A stretch of DNA of 64,000 nt from Parascardovia denticolens DSM 10105 = JCM 12538 (GTDB taxonomy: Bacteria; Actinomycetota; Actinomycetes; Actinomycetales; Bifidobacteriaceae), in assembly GCF_001042675.1 (NCBI RefSeq), contig NZ_AP012333.1:1550001-1614000 (forward strand). The letters run 5' to 3'. Under the pieces are notes generated by a model. That model had not been told where the DNA came from. It searched no databases and saw nothing but the letters and a program-made list of their open reading frames with translations. A program made the position numbers and the translations under genes. Below, piece after piece: positions 33,660 through 43,456 of the stretch. How positions within the stretch are numbered: the first letter of the stretch is position 1; the number at the start of each line of letters is the position of its first letter.

Positions 33660-34667
33660 ATGATGACAGACGACACAATGGCGACCACGATGAAAGCCGC
33701 GCTGGCGACCCGGCCGGGAGGGCTGGAAGTCCTGACGGTCCGAGACGTCCCCCGCCCGAAAATCAAGCCCGGGTGGTCCGTAGTGAAAGTGATGGGGTTC
33801 GGAGTCAATCATTCGGAAATCTTCACGAGACAGGGCCTCTCCCCCAGCGTGCATTTTCCGCGCATCCTCGGCATCGAATGCGTGGGGGTCGTCGAAGAAA
33901 GCAGCGACCCCAACCGGCTTCCGACCGGAACCGTCGTCGCTTCCCTGATGGGCGAGATGGGCCGGGCCTTCGACGGTTCTTACGCCCAGTACACCCTTCT
34001 GCCCAACGACCAGATATTCCCCATCAAATCAGACCTGCCCTGGCCGGCATTGGCCGCCATCCCCGAAACCTTTTACACCGCGTTCCTGGCCTACCGGTCC
34101 TTGAAAATACCGGAGGGCGACCGGATCCTGGTGCGCGGCGGCTCCAGCGGGGTCGGCATAGCCTTCCTCCATCTGGTCAAGGCCCGCTTCCCCCAAATCC
34201 CCATCAGCGGCAGCGTGCGCAGCCTGTCAAAGCGGGAGCGTCTGCTGCGAGCCGGCTTCGCCCGCGTCCTGCCCGACCGGAACCGGAAACTGATCCTCCA
34301 CGATTCAGACACCTTCACCAAAGTATTGGAACTCATCGGCCCGGCGACCATCAAAGACAGCATCAGCCATATGGAAGAAGGCGGGATCGTCTGCTCCGCC
34401 GGGCAGCTTGGCGGAATCTGGTATTTGCAGGATTTCGACCCCATCATGGAGCTGCAAAAGACCATCTATCTGACAACCGCATATTCAGGCAGGGTCACAG
34501 GCGAGACGATCCAGGAAATGTTCGACTTCATCGACCGATATCAGGTGCCCGTCGAGCCGGAGAAAGTTTTCACCCTGGACGGGATAGCTCAGGCGCACGC
34601 TTATCTGGAAGGGAAATCCAGCTTCGGCAAAGTCGTCGTCCTGCCTCAGGATAAGGGGGAATACTGA
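33660..34667 (+). CDS. MDR-family zinc-independent oxidoreductase (quinone-reductase-like)
   Basis: The protein has 335 residues, with ATG at 33660 after GGAGCG. It has the two-domain medium-chain dehydrogenase fold: GroES-like N-terminal half (GFGVNHSEIFTRQG, RILGIECVGVVEE) and Rossmann NADPH domain with LVRGGSSGVGIAFLHL at about 158-173. The catalytic zinc Cys/His and the structural four-Cys zinc loop are missing, so it belongs to the quinone-oxidoreductase/enoyl-reductase branch. Its stop overlaps the MarR start (TGATG), so it is probably under the control of that regulator and serves electrophile or quinone detoxification. The substrate is unknown. Confidence 0.88.
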   Translation: MMTDDTMATTMKAALATRPGGLEVLTVRDVPRPKIKPGWSVVKVMGFGVNHSEIFTRQGLSPSVHFPRILGIECVGVVEESSDPNRLPTGTVVASLMGEMGRAFDGSYAQYTLLPNDQIFPIKSDLPWPALAAIPETFYTAFLAYRSLKIPEGDRILVRGGSSGVGIAFLHLVKARFPQIPISGSVRSLSKRERLLRAGFARVLPDRNRKLILHDSDTFTKVLELIGPATIKDSISHMEEGGIVCSAGQLGGIWYLQDFDPIMELQKTIYLTTAYSGRVTGETIQEMFDFIDRYQVPVEPEKVFTLDGIAQAHAYLEGKSSFGKVVVLPQDKGEY

Positions 34668-35236
34668 TGGAAGAATCGACCGCCCAGCGATTCGTCCGAA
34701 TCGTCGATGCCCAGTCCTCCCTCTATGAGGCCTATGCCCGACGGCATGGCCTTCAGGGAAAATCATTGTCCATTCTTTTGTGGCTCTATTACTCCCCCCG
34801 CCCCATCACCCAGAAATTCATCGCCGACAAGACCCAGTCCACACGGCAGGTGGTCAATTCCACCATCGGCAAATGGCGGGAGGAAGGCTATATCATCTAC
34901 ACAGACGGGCCTCAAACAGGCGGCCGGGAGCCGGAAGGAGCGGACGAAAGACTTGACCGACGCCGGAAGTTCATCACCCTCTCCCCGCTCGGCCGCGAAT
35001 GGGCCAGACCGACCATGGAAGACTTACGCCAGGCCGAGCTTGCGGCCATGGATAGTCTTCCGCCAGCCGATCAAAGCGAGCTCGTCCGCCTTTATCAGGC
35101 ATACTCAGACGCTTTTCACCTGGCGCTCAGGTCGGATTGCAAGACTGGAAAAGACGAGCTGACAAACGCTGGAAATCAGCCACAGGCGACCAACCAACAG
35201 CAAAAGACCAACCAACAGAGAAAGAAGATGCCATGA
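34667..35236 (+). CDS. MarR-family transcriptional regulator
   Basis: The protein has 189 residues, with ATG at 34667 overlapping the previous stop by one base. A winged helix-turn-helix is visible (ITQKFIADKTQSTRQVVNST, then KWREEGYI, wing region, and RKFITLSPLG). Dimerisation helices flank it. An unusual Gln/Asn/Lys-rich C-terminal tail of about 30 residues (NQPQATNQQQKTNQQRKK) is present and may be a product of simple-sequence growth. It likely represses its own operon (oxidoreductase, regulator, ABC importer) through the inverted repeat at 33.5 kb and responds to a small lipophilic or oxidant ligand. Confidence 0.9.
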   Translation: MEESTAQRFVRIVDAQSSLYEAYARRHGLQGKSLSILLWLYYSPRPITQKFIADKTQSTRQVVNSTIGKWREEGYIIYTDGPQTGGREPEGADERLDRRRKFITLSPLGREWARPTMEDLRQAELAAMDSLPPADQSELVRLYQAYSDAFHLALRSDCKTGKDELTNAGNQPQATNQQQKTNQQRKKMP

Positions 35237-35973
35237 TCGAATTCAAAAACGTCAGCAAAACCTTCGGGGACCAGACCGTCATCACCGAGGAAAGCTTCAC
35301 CATCAACAGCGAGGAATTCTTCGTCCTGGTTGGGCCCAGCGGAGGAGGCAAAACAACGACCCTGAAAATGATCAACCGTCTGGTGGAACCCAGCAGCGGG
35401 CGGATCCTCCTGGACGGCAGGGACATCAGCTCCATGCCCTTGCGTCAGCTGAGGCTCACCATCGGCTACGTGCTTCAGCAGATCGCCCTCTTCCCCAACA
35501 TGACCGTGGGGCAGAACATCGAGCTCATCCCGGAGATGAAGGGCTGGTCCAAAGACAAGCGGACCCAGCGGGCGAAGGAGCTGCTGACCACCGTGGGACT
35601 GGACGCGGACTCCTACTACAAGCGGTATCCGCAAGAACTGTCGGGAGGCGAACAGCAAAGGGTGGGGATCCTGCGAGCGCTGGTGGCCAACCCGGAGCTG
35701 ATCCTTATGGATGAGCCTTTCAGCGCTTTGGATCCCATCACCCGGGCCCAGCTGCAGGACCTGACCCTGGACCTGCATGACAAGTTGAAAACCACCGTGG
35801 TGTTTGTGACCCACGACATCGATGAGGCCTGCTATATGGGCGACCGGATCTGCGTGATCAGTGATGGGGAGGTCACCCAGATCGGCTCCCCGAAGGAGAT
35901 CAAGGGGCATCCGGCCAACCAGTTCGTGGCCGACCTGTTCAGCCACAACCACAAACGCAAAGACCGCGATTAG
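35233..35973 (+). CDS. ABC importer ATPase, osmoprotectant (QAT/OpuC) type
   Basis: The protein has 246 residues, starting [16 protein letters not shown]; its ATG overlaps the MarR stop (ATGA). Walker [10 protein letters not shown] is at about 36-44. The Q-loop is in [15 protein letters not shown], the signature is [11 protein letters not shown], and Walker B is [13 protein letters not shown] followed by the switch [12 protein letters not shown]. The closest subfamily by sequence is glycine-betaine/carnitine/choline (OpuCA/ProV). Unlike OpuCA (about 380 residues) it has no C-terminal CBS pair, so ionic-strength sensing through CBS is absent. The permease/binding-protein fusion follows 22 bases later. 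Confidence 0.9.
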   Translation: MIEFKNVSKTFGDQTVITEESFTINSEEFFVLVGPSGGGKTTTLKMINRLVEPSSGRILLDGRDISSMPLRQLRLTIGYVLQQIALFPNMTVGQNIELIPEMKGWSKDKRTQRAKELLTTVGLDADSYYKRYPQELSGGEQQRVGILRALVANPELILMDEPFSALDPITRAQLQDLTLDLHDKLKTTVVFVTHDIDEACYMGDRICVISDGEVTQIGSPKEIKGHPANQFVADLFSHNHKRKDRD

Positions 35974-35995
35974 AACACGGCGAAAGGATTTCATC

Positions 35996-37633
35996 ATGAC
36001 AGACTTGATCGCCACTTTCCACGAACGCTTCGGCGACTGGACCACCGCCCTCCTGCAGCATTTGCGAATCTCCCTCCTCTCCCTCCTTCTGGCCATCGTC
36101 ATCGCCATCCCCCTGGCCATCTGGCTGTACAACAAAAAACGGGCGTCCGAAGCGATCCTGCAAGTCACCGGCATCTTCCAGACCATCCCTTCCCTCGCCC
36201 TGCTGGGCCTGCTCATCCCTCTCATGGGCATCGGCACGGTTCCAGCCGTCACCGCCCTGGTCATCTACGCCCTCTTCCCCATCGTACAAGGGACCGTCAC
36301 CGGCCTGAGAGGGATCGACCCCAGTCTGGTGGAGGCCGGCGAAGCCTTCGGCATGACCCAGGGCGAGCGTCTGCGCAAATATGAGATCCCCCTGGCCATG
36401 CCGGTCATCATCGCGGGGGTGCGGACGGCGGCCATCATGATCATCGGGACGGCCACCCTGGCTTCCCTGATCGGGGCGGGAGGCCTGGGAGATTTCATCC
36501 TTTTGGGAATCGACCGCAACGACAACTCCCTCATCCTCATCGGGGCCATTTCCGCCGCTCTCTTGGCCATTCTTTTCTCCACGCTCATCCACTGGTTGGA
36601 GAAGCAATCCCTGAAGAAAATCATGGTGGCCTTCCTGGTCCTGGTCGTCGGCCTCGTCGGTTCCTACACCCCGACCTGGGCCACGGCCATCCAAGCTTCC
36701 CGCTCAGGGACCGAAACCCTAGTCATCGCAGGTAAGCTGGGGCCGGAGCCGGAGATCCTCATCAACATGTATAAACAGCTGATCGAGGCCAACAGCTCCC
36801 TTAAAGTGACCGTCAAGCCCAACTTCGGCAAGACCACCTTCCTCTACAAGGCGCTGAAACGCGGGGATATCGATATTTATCCCGAATTCAGCGGGACCAT
36901 CACCGAAAGCCTGCTGAGGTCGAAGCCGGGCGCTTCCTCATCCAAGAAGTCCACCCTCCCCGACCTGGTTTATAAGCAAGCCCGGGACGGGATTTACCAG
37001 CAGGATCAGCTGATCCTGCTCAAACCTATGAAGTTCTCCGACACCTACGCTGTGGCGGTCAAGAAGACTTTCGCCAAGGAAAACGGGATCCGCGACATCT
37101 CCGACCTGGCTTCCGTGCAGGGGACGGCCACGGCCGGTTTCACGGCCGAATTCAACGACCGGGATGACGGCAACCGGGGCCTGACCTCCCTCTACGGGCT
37201 CAACCTGACCGTCAAGACCATGGACCCTTCCTTGCGCTATTCGGCCATCAACGACGGCCAAGTGCAGATTGTGGACGCCTATTCGACCGACGCCGAAATC
37301 GCCCAGTACAACCTGGTCACTCTGACCGATTCGAAGCACCTCTTCCCTCCCTACCAGGGAGCTCCTTTGATGAAGGAATCCCTGGTGAGGAAGCACCCGG
37401 AGCTGCGGACCATCCTCAACGAACTGGCCGGGAAGATCTCCGACTCCGAGATGAGCCGCATGAACTACCAGGTGAAGTTCGAGGGGAAGCCCGCCTCCAC
37501 CGTGGCTCATGACTACTTGGTCAAAGAGGGGTTGCTGAAAAAGTACAAGGCAAAAGACAATAGTAAAGGCAAAGCAAAAAGGAAAAGGGGGGAAAGAAGG
37601 AAAAGTAAAGTCAAAAGGACTCGAAGCCATTGA
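35996..37633 (+). CDS. ABC importer permease fused to substrate-binding domain (OpuCB-OpuCC fusion)
   Basis: The protein has 545 residues; the ATG at 35996 follows GGCGAAAGGATTTCATC. Residues about 1-210 form a permease with at least five helices and the EAA-loop [22 protein letters not shown] that contacts the ATPase, and [16 protein letters not shown] further helix (about 205-222) leads to an extracytoplasmic substrate-binding domain of OpuCC/ProX type ([56 protein letters not shown]). The fusion keeps two binding domains per dimeric transporter. The last about 25 residues are an unusual Lys/Arg run ([19 protein letters not shown]). Glycine betaine, carnitine or choline is the likely substrate; the MarR link is uncommon. 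Confidence 0.9.
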   Translation: MTDLIATFHERFGDWTTALLQHLRISLLSLLLAIVIAIPLAIWLYNKKRASEAILQVTGIFQTIPSLALLGLLIPLMGIGTVPAVTALVIYALFPIVQGTVTGLRGIDPSLVEAGEAFGMTQGERLRKYEIPLAMPVIIAGVRTAAIMIIGTATLASLIGAGGLGDFILLGIDRNDNSLILIGAISAALLAILFSTLIHWLEKQSLKKIMVAFLVLVVGLVGSYTPTWATAIQASRSGTETLVIAGKLGPEPEILINMYKQLIEANSSLKVTVKPNFGKTTFLYKALKRGDIDIYPEFSGTITESLLRSKPGASSSKKSTLPDLVYKQARDGIYQQDQLILLKPMKFSDTYAVAVKKTFAKENGIRDISDLASVQGTATAGFTAEFNDRDDGNRGLTSLYGLNLTVKTMDPSLRYSAINDGQVQIVDAYSTDAEIAQYNLVTLTDSKHLFPPYQGAPLMKESLVRKHPELRTILNELAGKISDSEMSRMNYQVKFEGKPASTVAHDYLVKEGLLKKYKAKDNSKGKAKRKRGERRKSKVKRTRSH

Positions 37634-37645
37634 GGACACGAAAAC

Positions 37646-37680
37646 TGGGGCGCCTGCGAACAGACGTCCCATTTTTTCTT
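37646..37680 (+). terminator. Terminator of the oxidoreductase-marR-ABC operon
   Basis: Arms tggggcg (37646-37652) and cgtccca (37665-37671) pair with one G-U, followed by tttttt. The position is 13 bases after the stop. Confidence 0.7.
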
Positions 37681-37758
37681 TGATCCTTCAGGCTAGCTTT
37701 CAGACTAGCCTCCAAGATTGCCTTACAGCATCCAGACTAGCCTTTGGGCATCCTTCAG

Positions 37759-38031
37759 CTAGCTCTTGCTGCCGGTCCTCTTGCCGCTCTTATCGCTCTT
37801 GCCACGCAAGGCGGTCAGGGCCAGACCCAAACCGGCGAAGCCGAACATGGCCAGGAGGATGGAGGTGACGGCCACGCCGGTGGTCGCTAGATCCTTCTCC
37901 CGGTTCCGGTCGGCCCGAGTCTCCCGCCCGGCCTGGGAGGGCTTCGCGGCCTGGGATGAAGGAGCGGGCTTGGCCGGCTGCGATGGCTGTGCGGTCCCGG
38001 ACTGCGAGGAAGCGAGAACGGTCAGGGGGGG
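37759..38031 (-). other. Displaced sorting signal of ApuB behind a seven-C homopolymer
   Basis: The run of seven C on the coding strand (38025-38031) ends the intact frame at SADKVLASAPP. In the next frame the DNA reads a Ser/Gln/Pro/Lys-rich linker (PSQPAKPAPSSQAAKPSQAG), then DLATTG, a hydrophobic segment (VAVTSILLAMFGFAGLGLAL) and a basic tail KSDKSGKRTGSKS, ending at TAG 37761-37759. This is a complete LAxTG cell-wall anchor. Removing one C (six instead of seven) would join it in frame to the enzyme. Confidence 0.85.
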
Positions 38032-41000
38032 CGGAGGCCAGGACCTTGTCAGCGGAGACGGAAGCGGCCGTCACCAGGACCTGATGCTTCCCGGGGGCGG
38101 TGGTGACGGGGATGGTCACCACCCGGTCCACCTCGCCGGAGGCGTTGGACGTCACCGCGACCAACTTGACCGGAGAGGAATGCAGCCAGAGCACATAGGC
38201 GGTGTGCGGGGCCAGACCTTTGACCATCACGCGGACCTTCCAGCCAGCGCGGACCCGTACCAGGCTAAGGGTGATCACGATCTTCCCCTTACCAGGGTGG
38301 GACGGCTCGGAAGGCTTGGATGGCTCCGACGGCTTGGAAGCCGCCGCCACCTTCACCACCACCGTCACCGGCTTGCCATAGCCGGCCACGGTCCCGTTCA
38401 AGGAGAACTCTCCCCCGTCAGCGGAGGCGATGATGCCTTTCTGCTCGGCGGTCAGGGCGGGCCAGGTCACCTTTTCCATGGTGGTGCGGCCGTCGGTCCA
38501 CGTGGCCTTGACGGTCTGGGGCAGGGTCAGGTGGCCCTGGGACTTGATCTGGATGGTGTCCGGATCTTCCACTTGGGAGATGGCGGGCTGGGCCAAAAGC
38601 TCGCCTTCCTTCAGAACCAAAGCGCTGGTGGCCGGGACCGAATAGGTTCCGTCGGTCACTTGCACCTCCTGGAACTTGGGGGAACCTGCCTTGCGCACAT
38701 TGGGCGAACCGTTCTTGACGGCGGCCGCGATCTCCTTGACGGCGGCCGAATCCACCGCGCCGTCCGAAGAGACGACCGTGTAGGTGCCCTTCTTCAGGCC
38801 GGTCAGATTCATGGCCTTCCCGTTCCCGTTGAAGGCGACCAGGTAGGTGCCGGAAGCGTCCGCCAGCTTGAAGGCCAGGAGGCCATCCTTCTGGGCGATC
38901 ACGGTGACGTGGGAATTGATCTGGTCGTAGGAGCCCAGACGGAAAGCCGGCAGGGCCTTGCGCAAAGCGATCAGGCCACGGGCGTAATCATCGCTGGTCT
39001 TGAACTGATCCAGCCGATCCCAATCGACCGCGTTCTCGCTGTCTGGCTTGTTGTAGCTGTTGTCATCGCCTCCCTTGGTCCTCAGGAAGGTCTGCCCCAG
39101 CTGCATCTCCGGCACCCCTTGGGCAAGCAGGACCATGGCCGTGGCCAGCTGGTCCCGTTTGACTAGTTCGTCCTGCTTGACCCCCGGCATGCTGGCGACC
39201 AGCTTGTCGTAGAGGGTCAGGTTGTCATGGACCTCCACGTACTGAACCAACTGGTTGGCCGAAGCGTAATGGACGTTGGCGTTCCCGTTGGTGCAGGCCG
39301 CGAAGCCCTTCTGGTTCTGACAACCCATGAAGTTGTTGGCCAGCAGGGATTCCTGTCCGAACTGCCCTTGGACGAAGCCCTTGCCGGTCTTGTCGAAGAC
39401 GCTGCCTTTGATGGCGTCGCGGTAGGAATCGTTGAAGAAGGCGACGGAAGACTTGTCCGTGGCCAATTCATAACCGTTGGGCTGGATGGACATCCGGCTC
39501 TTCTCCATGGTGGTGTTCATGTCCCACCCTTCGCCGAGGACCAAGATGGAAGGATCGATCTGATCCAAGGCCGAGCGCACCTCCTTCATGGTCTCCTTGT
39601 CGATGAGGCCCATGAGGTCGAAACGGAAGCCGTCCAGGTTGTAGTTCTTGGCCCAGTAGGTGACGGAATCCACGATGTACTTGCGCATCATGGCCCGTTC
39701 GGAGGCGGTGTCGTTGCCGCAGCCGGAGTTGGAGACCAGGTTGCCCTTGGCGTCGTAACGGAAGTAGTAACCGGGGACCACCTGGTTGAAGACATGCTTG
39801 TTGGCGTCGTAGACGTGGTTGTAGACAACGTCCATGATCACCCGGATCCCGGCCTTGTGCAGGCCTTGGACCATCTTCTTGGCCTCGACCACCCTGGTGG
39901 CCGGATTGGCCGGGTCGGACGAGTAGGAGCCTTCGGGCACGTTGTAATTCATCGGGTCGTAGCCCCAGTTGTAGGCCACGTTGTTGCCGATCTCGCCGTT
40001 GACGTTGTTGAAGTCGTACATGGGCATGATCTGCACATGGGTGGTTCCCGACTTCTTCAGATAGTCGATACCGGTGGACTCCCCTTTGGAATTCTTGCTG
40101 CCTTCTTCCACCACGCCCAGGTACTTGCCCTGGTTCTTGGCGGAGATGCCGGAGGTGGACGACTTGGAGAAGTCGCGCACGGACATCTCGGTGATGACGG
40201 CGTCGGCCGGCTTGGTGAAGGCGGGCAGGCGCTTGCCCCATACGGCCGGCTTCATCTCCTGGGGGGTCAGGACGACCGAACGGCCGCCGTTGACGGTGGA
40301 GGCGGTCCCATAGGGGTCAGCGGCTTCGTTCACCTTACCGTCGGGGAAGGTCAGGCTGAAATCGTAAGCCAGATCCTTGCAATCGCCAGAAAGGGTGACG
40401 GTCCAGACCCCTTTGGCCCCGGCGGTCATCGGATAGGACTTGGCCAAGGCCGCGTCGGCCGCCGTGCTCTTGTAGGAGTTGAGCTTGACGGAGGAAGCCG
40501 TGGGGGCCCAGATCTTGAAGGTGGTGGAAGCGGCCGTATAGCTGGCTCCCAGATCCTTGCCCTCGTAGGCGTAAGCCTTGTCGAAGGCGTCGGTGCGGAC
40601 CACGGACCCGGCCACAGCCGTGGCCTTCCCGAAGCTGCCGGCGTCCACGGTCACCGCGGCGTTGGCGGGGATGGCCTCCTTGGTCGTGATGACGACCGTG
40701 GTCCCGTCCTTCACTTCGAAGGACCGCAGGTCGGCGCCCTTCAGGCTCAGCTTGCCTTCCAGATCGGAATGGTTGACGGCGTGGTTCAGCTTGATGGTCA
40801 CCTGGTTCATCTGGGAGATCTCGGAGGAGACGATCTTGTCCGAAGTGTCGATGTTGGCTGGATTCGTGTAGACGGTGGTATCACCGGAGACGATCCAGAC
40901 TTCGGCCCTGGCCGTGTCCCTGCCGGTCATGGCGATGGCCGACTGAGGGATCACCCGGTGGCCTTCGGCGTTGTCTTTTCCGGCTTCGCGGCTGGCCCAG

Positions 41001-43456
41001 TCGTTGGTCCCGTCGCTGTAGCGGATGATGAAGGTGGACCCTTTCACCCCGCTCCCGGAAGACTGGCTGTAGAGGGCGGTCTCCCCGAAGGAGTCGTGGT
41101 CGGTGAACTTGGCGGGGATGTTGTCCGCCACCCCATCGGCCCACTGCCAGATGTCCCAACCGGTGTAATTGTTGTCCGCCCGGCGGTAATGGACGGTCAC
41201 GTCCAGCTTCTTGATGGTCTGCCCGGCCTCGTCCGGCGGGGTGATGTAGGTGGTCTCATCGCCGCCTTTGACCCAGATCTCCCCGGAGCCGCCGGACACA
41301 TCGACCATGCGGTCGCTTTGCCCGTCCTTGTTCCAATCGGTGGTGGTGACGATGACGCCCAGCTTGTCGAAGGAGCCGTCGAAGTCCATGGTGAAGACCT
41401 TGCCGAAGGCGTCCTTGCTCTGGTTGAACTGATAGTTCTTCCCATCCAGGACTCTGCCGTCCTTGCGGGTGCCCCAGACGTAGACCCCGCGCTTGTCCGC
41501 CACGGAATCCCCGGCGGCCGGCCGGTAATGGACTGTCAGGCGGGTGGTCGGCTTATAGGCGACGGCGCAAGGGTTGTTCGCCGCGGTCACTTCGGACAGC
41601 TTCCCATCAGCCACCAGAAGGTCGGCCTTCTCGCTGATGGAGTAGTTGCCGCTGGACTGGCCATTGGGATGGTCCCAGTTGCCGCCGCCGTCGGTGAAGA
41701 GGAACTCCTGCTTATGGTTGGCGTCCAAGATGCCGATCAGGGGCATGCTGGCCGTGTAATAGCCATCGCATGCCTTGGCCATGGCGACCCCGGGGAGGTC
41801 CGTCCAACCCGATTCCTTCTGATAATGGAGGTAAGGGGTCTTCCAGCTGGTCTTGTAGTAGACGTTGACGGTCCGGTCGGAATCCACCGGCCCCTGGCGG
41901 GGCTCGTCCTTGGCCGGATCCAGGGGGTTGGACCTGGCCCCGGGCTGGTAGACCGACTTGAGGGACCTGGCGTGGATGGCCAAGGCGGAGTGGGCGGGCA
42001 CGGTGGCCTGGAGCCTGCCATCAGCGCCGACTTTCACCGTGGTGGAGCAGTCGCCGGCCCCGTAGACGTCGCAGTATTCGCCGGCGGGCATGCCGGTAGT
42101 GAAGGTCCGGCTGATGTCCTGGTCGGAATTGTTGATGGCCAGGTAACCACTGGTCCCGCGGCCGAAGGCGATGGCCGTCGACCCGTTGGACCACCAGTTT
42201 GTCACTTCGCCGCTGACGGCGTTGTGGAAGCCGATCATGCCCCGGATGGCCGTCCAGCGCTGGGTGCAGAGCCAGCCGGAATCGGTGGAGCAGACCGTAT
42301 CGGGCACGGAGGTATCGGTTGCCCCGGGAGCCCCGGCGTCATGGCCGGCCGCGCTGTCTTCGAACTTGTAGCCGGAATTGATGTAAGGGGTGCCGTAGCC
42401 GTAGGCCAGCATGAAAGCGTTGGCCAGGAGGTAGCGGGAACCGTCCTTGTAGTTGAGGGTGCTGGCGTTGCGTTCGGTGTCCCAATTGGACACGAAGACC
42501 GAAGCCTCCTGGGAAGGTAGGAGCTTGGACGACAGGTCCTTGAGACCGGACACGTTGCCGTCCCCGCCGTTGAAGGCCGTCTTCAGGCGGTAGGGGAAGT
42601 TCATCTCATGGACTTCGCCGGTGGAGACATAGTTGGATGGCTGGATCCGCGGGTCTTCGTTGGCGTTGCCCAAGGTCTCCTGATTCCAGTAGATCTTGTC
42701 TTCGGCCATGCCGGACTTCTGGGCCAGTTTGGCCTTGATGGCGCTGACGTCTTTGGGGTCCATGTGTTTGACCGCGTCCACGCGGAAGCCGGCCACGCCG
42801 TCGTCCAGCAGATGCTTCATGTAGTCGGCTATCTTGTCCTGGACCTGGGCCTTGCTGGTGTTGAGGTCCTGCAGGCCGGTCAGACGGCAGTTCCAGACCT
42901 CGTTCGCATCATTATAATTGCCGATGTTCTTGGCGCAATCGTGGAAGTCGCCCTTGGTGTAACCGATGGCCGGGAAATTACCTTGGGCGTCGAACTTGCT
43001 GCCGTCCACGCCCACGTTCGCGGGATGGTCCACCCCGGTCGTGTGGTTGATGACGGCGTCGGCGATGATCCCCACGCCAGCGGCCTTGCAAGTGGCGATC
43101 ATCTGCTTGAAGTCGGCCTCGGTGCCTTCTTTGGAATCAAGCTTGTAACTTACTGGCTGGTAGGAAGTCCACCACTGGGAACCTTTGATGGACTCGGAAG
43201 GAGGAGAGACCTCAACGTAGCCCACGCCTTCGGGACCATAAGTCTCGGTGCATTCCTTGGCGATCGACTTCCAGTTCTGCTGGAAGGCGATGATGGTGAC
43301 GTTGCGGTTGGTCGTGGAGGCCGCTCCGCTCGCCGTGACCGTGTTGGCCGGCATCGTGGCCTGAGCCTGAGGGACGATACCCACCAGGCCGACCAGAATC
43401 ATGGCGATCGAGGCGATCATCGCCCACAATACGGCACTAATCCTTATTTTTTTCAT
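37790..43456 (-). CDS. apuB: Bifunctional amylopullulanase (ApuB type), C-terminal end frameshifted
   Basis: The protein has 1888 residues as read. A secreted starch/pullulan-degrading enzyme. Signal peptide: MKKIRISAVLWAMIASIAMI to about QAQA at 33. First catalytic unit (about 45-470) is a GH13 alpha-amylase with nucleophile FRVDAVKH (about 224), general acid WNQETLG (about 259) and FVSNWDTERN (about 324). Then come starch-binding CBM25/26-like (about 510-610) and two CBM41-like modules (about 620-880). Next, a CBM48-like domain and a GH13 type-I pullulanase (YNWGYDP about 1160, FRFDLMG about 1279, LGEGWDM about 1309). A bacterial Ig-like domain, a Ser/Pro/Lys linker and another beta domain follow. 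The final about 80 residues (from DRSRFLAV) are out-of-frame sequence; see 37759-38031. ApuB of Bifidobacterium breve has the same amylase-then-pullulanase order. Confidence 0.93.
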   Translation of the reverse strand: MKKIRISAVLWAMIASIAMILVGLVGIVPQAQATMPANTVTASGAASTTNRNVTIIAFQQNWKSIAKECTETYGPEGVGYVEVSPPSESIKGSQWWTSYQPVSYKLDSKEGTEADFKQMIATCKAAGVGIIADAVINHTTGVDHPANVGVDGSKFDAQGNFPAIGYTKGDFHDCAKNIGNYNDANEVWNCRLTGLQDLNTSKAQVQDKIADYMKHLLDDGVAGFRVDAVKHMDPKDVSAIKAKLAQKSGMAEDKIYWNQETLGNANEDPRIQPSNYVSTGEVHEMNFPYRLKTAFNGGDGNVSGLKDLSSKLLPSQEASVFVSNWDTERNASTLNYKDGSRYLLANAFMLAYGYGTPYINSGYKFEDSAAGHDAGAPGATDTSVPDTVCSTDSGWLCTQRWTAIRGMIGFHNAVSGEVTNWWSNGSTAIAFGRGTSGYLAINNSDQDISRTFTTGMPAGEYCDVYGAGDCSTTVKVGADGRLQATVPAHSALAIHARSLKSVYQPGARSNPLDPAKDEPRQGPVDSDRTVNVYYKTSWKTPYLHYQKESGWTDLPGVAMAKACDGYYTASMPLIGILDANHKQEFLFTDGGGNWDHPNGQSSGNYSISEKADLLVADGKLSEVTAANNPCAVAYKPTTRLTVHYRPAAGDSVADKRGVYVWGTRKDGRVLDGKNYQFNQSKDAFGKVFTMDFDGSFDKLGVIVTTTDWNKDGQSDRMVDVSGGSGEIWVKGGDETTYITPPDEAGQTIKKLDVTVHYRRADNNYTGWDIWQWADGVADNIPAKFTDHDSFGETALYSQSSGSGVKGSTFIIRYSDGTNDWASREAGKDNAEGHRVIPQSAIAMTGRDTARAEVWIVSGDTTVYTNPANIDTSDKIVSSEISQMNQVTIKLNHAVNHSDLEGKLSLKGADLRSFEVKDGTTVVITTKEAIPANAAVTVDAGSFGKATAVAGSVVRTDAFDKAYAYEGKDLGASYTAASTTFKIWAPTASSVKLNSYKSTAADAALAKSYPMTAGAKGVWTVTLSGDCKDLAYDFSLTFPDGKVNEAADPYGTASTVNGGRSVVLTPQEMKPAVWGKRLPAFTKPADAVITEMSVRDFSKSSTSGISAKNQGKYLGVVEEGSKNSKGESTGIDYLKKSGTTHVQIMPMYDFNNVNGEIGNNVAYNWGYDPMNYNVPEGSYSSDPANPATRVVEAKKMVQGLHKAGIRVIMDVVYNHVYDANKHVFNQVVPGYYFRYDAKGNLVSNSGCGNDTASERAMMRKYIVDSVTYWAKNYNLDGFRFDLMGLIDKETMKEVRSALDQIDPSILVLGEGWDMNTTMEKSRMSIQPNGYELATDKSSVAFFNDSYRDAIKGSVFDKTGKGFVQGQFGQESLLANNFMGCQNQKGFAACTNGNANVHYASANQLVQYVEVHDNLTLYDKLVASMPGVKQDELVKRDQLATAMVLLAQGVPEMQLGQTFLRTKGGDDNSYNKPDSENAVDWDRLDQFKTSDDYARGLIALRKALPAFRLGSYDQINSHVTVIAQKDGLLAFKLADASGTYLVAFNGNGKAMNLTGLKKGTYTVVSSDGAVDSAAVKEIAAAVKNGSPNVRKAGSPKFQEVQVTDGTYSVPATSALVLKEGELLAQPAISQVEDPDTIQIKSQGHLTLPQTVKATWTDGRTTMEKVTWPALTAEQKGIIASADGGEFSLNGTVAGYGKPVTVVVKVAAASKPSEPSKPSEPSHPGKGKIVITLSLVRVRAGWKVRVMVKGLAPHTAYVLWLHSSPVKLVAVTSNASGEVDRVVTIPVTTAPGKHQVLVTAASVSADKVLASAPPDRSRFLAVRDRTAIAAGQARSFIPGREALPGRAGDSGRPEPGEGSSDHRRGRHLHPPGHVRLRRFGSGPDRLAWQER

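Noticed and set aside
39227-42520. Open plus-strand frame of about 1100 codons opposite apuB
   Set aside because: Same antisense codon-bias effect; composition is Gly/Val/His-rich and no family is recognisable.
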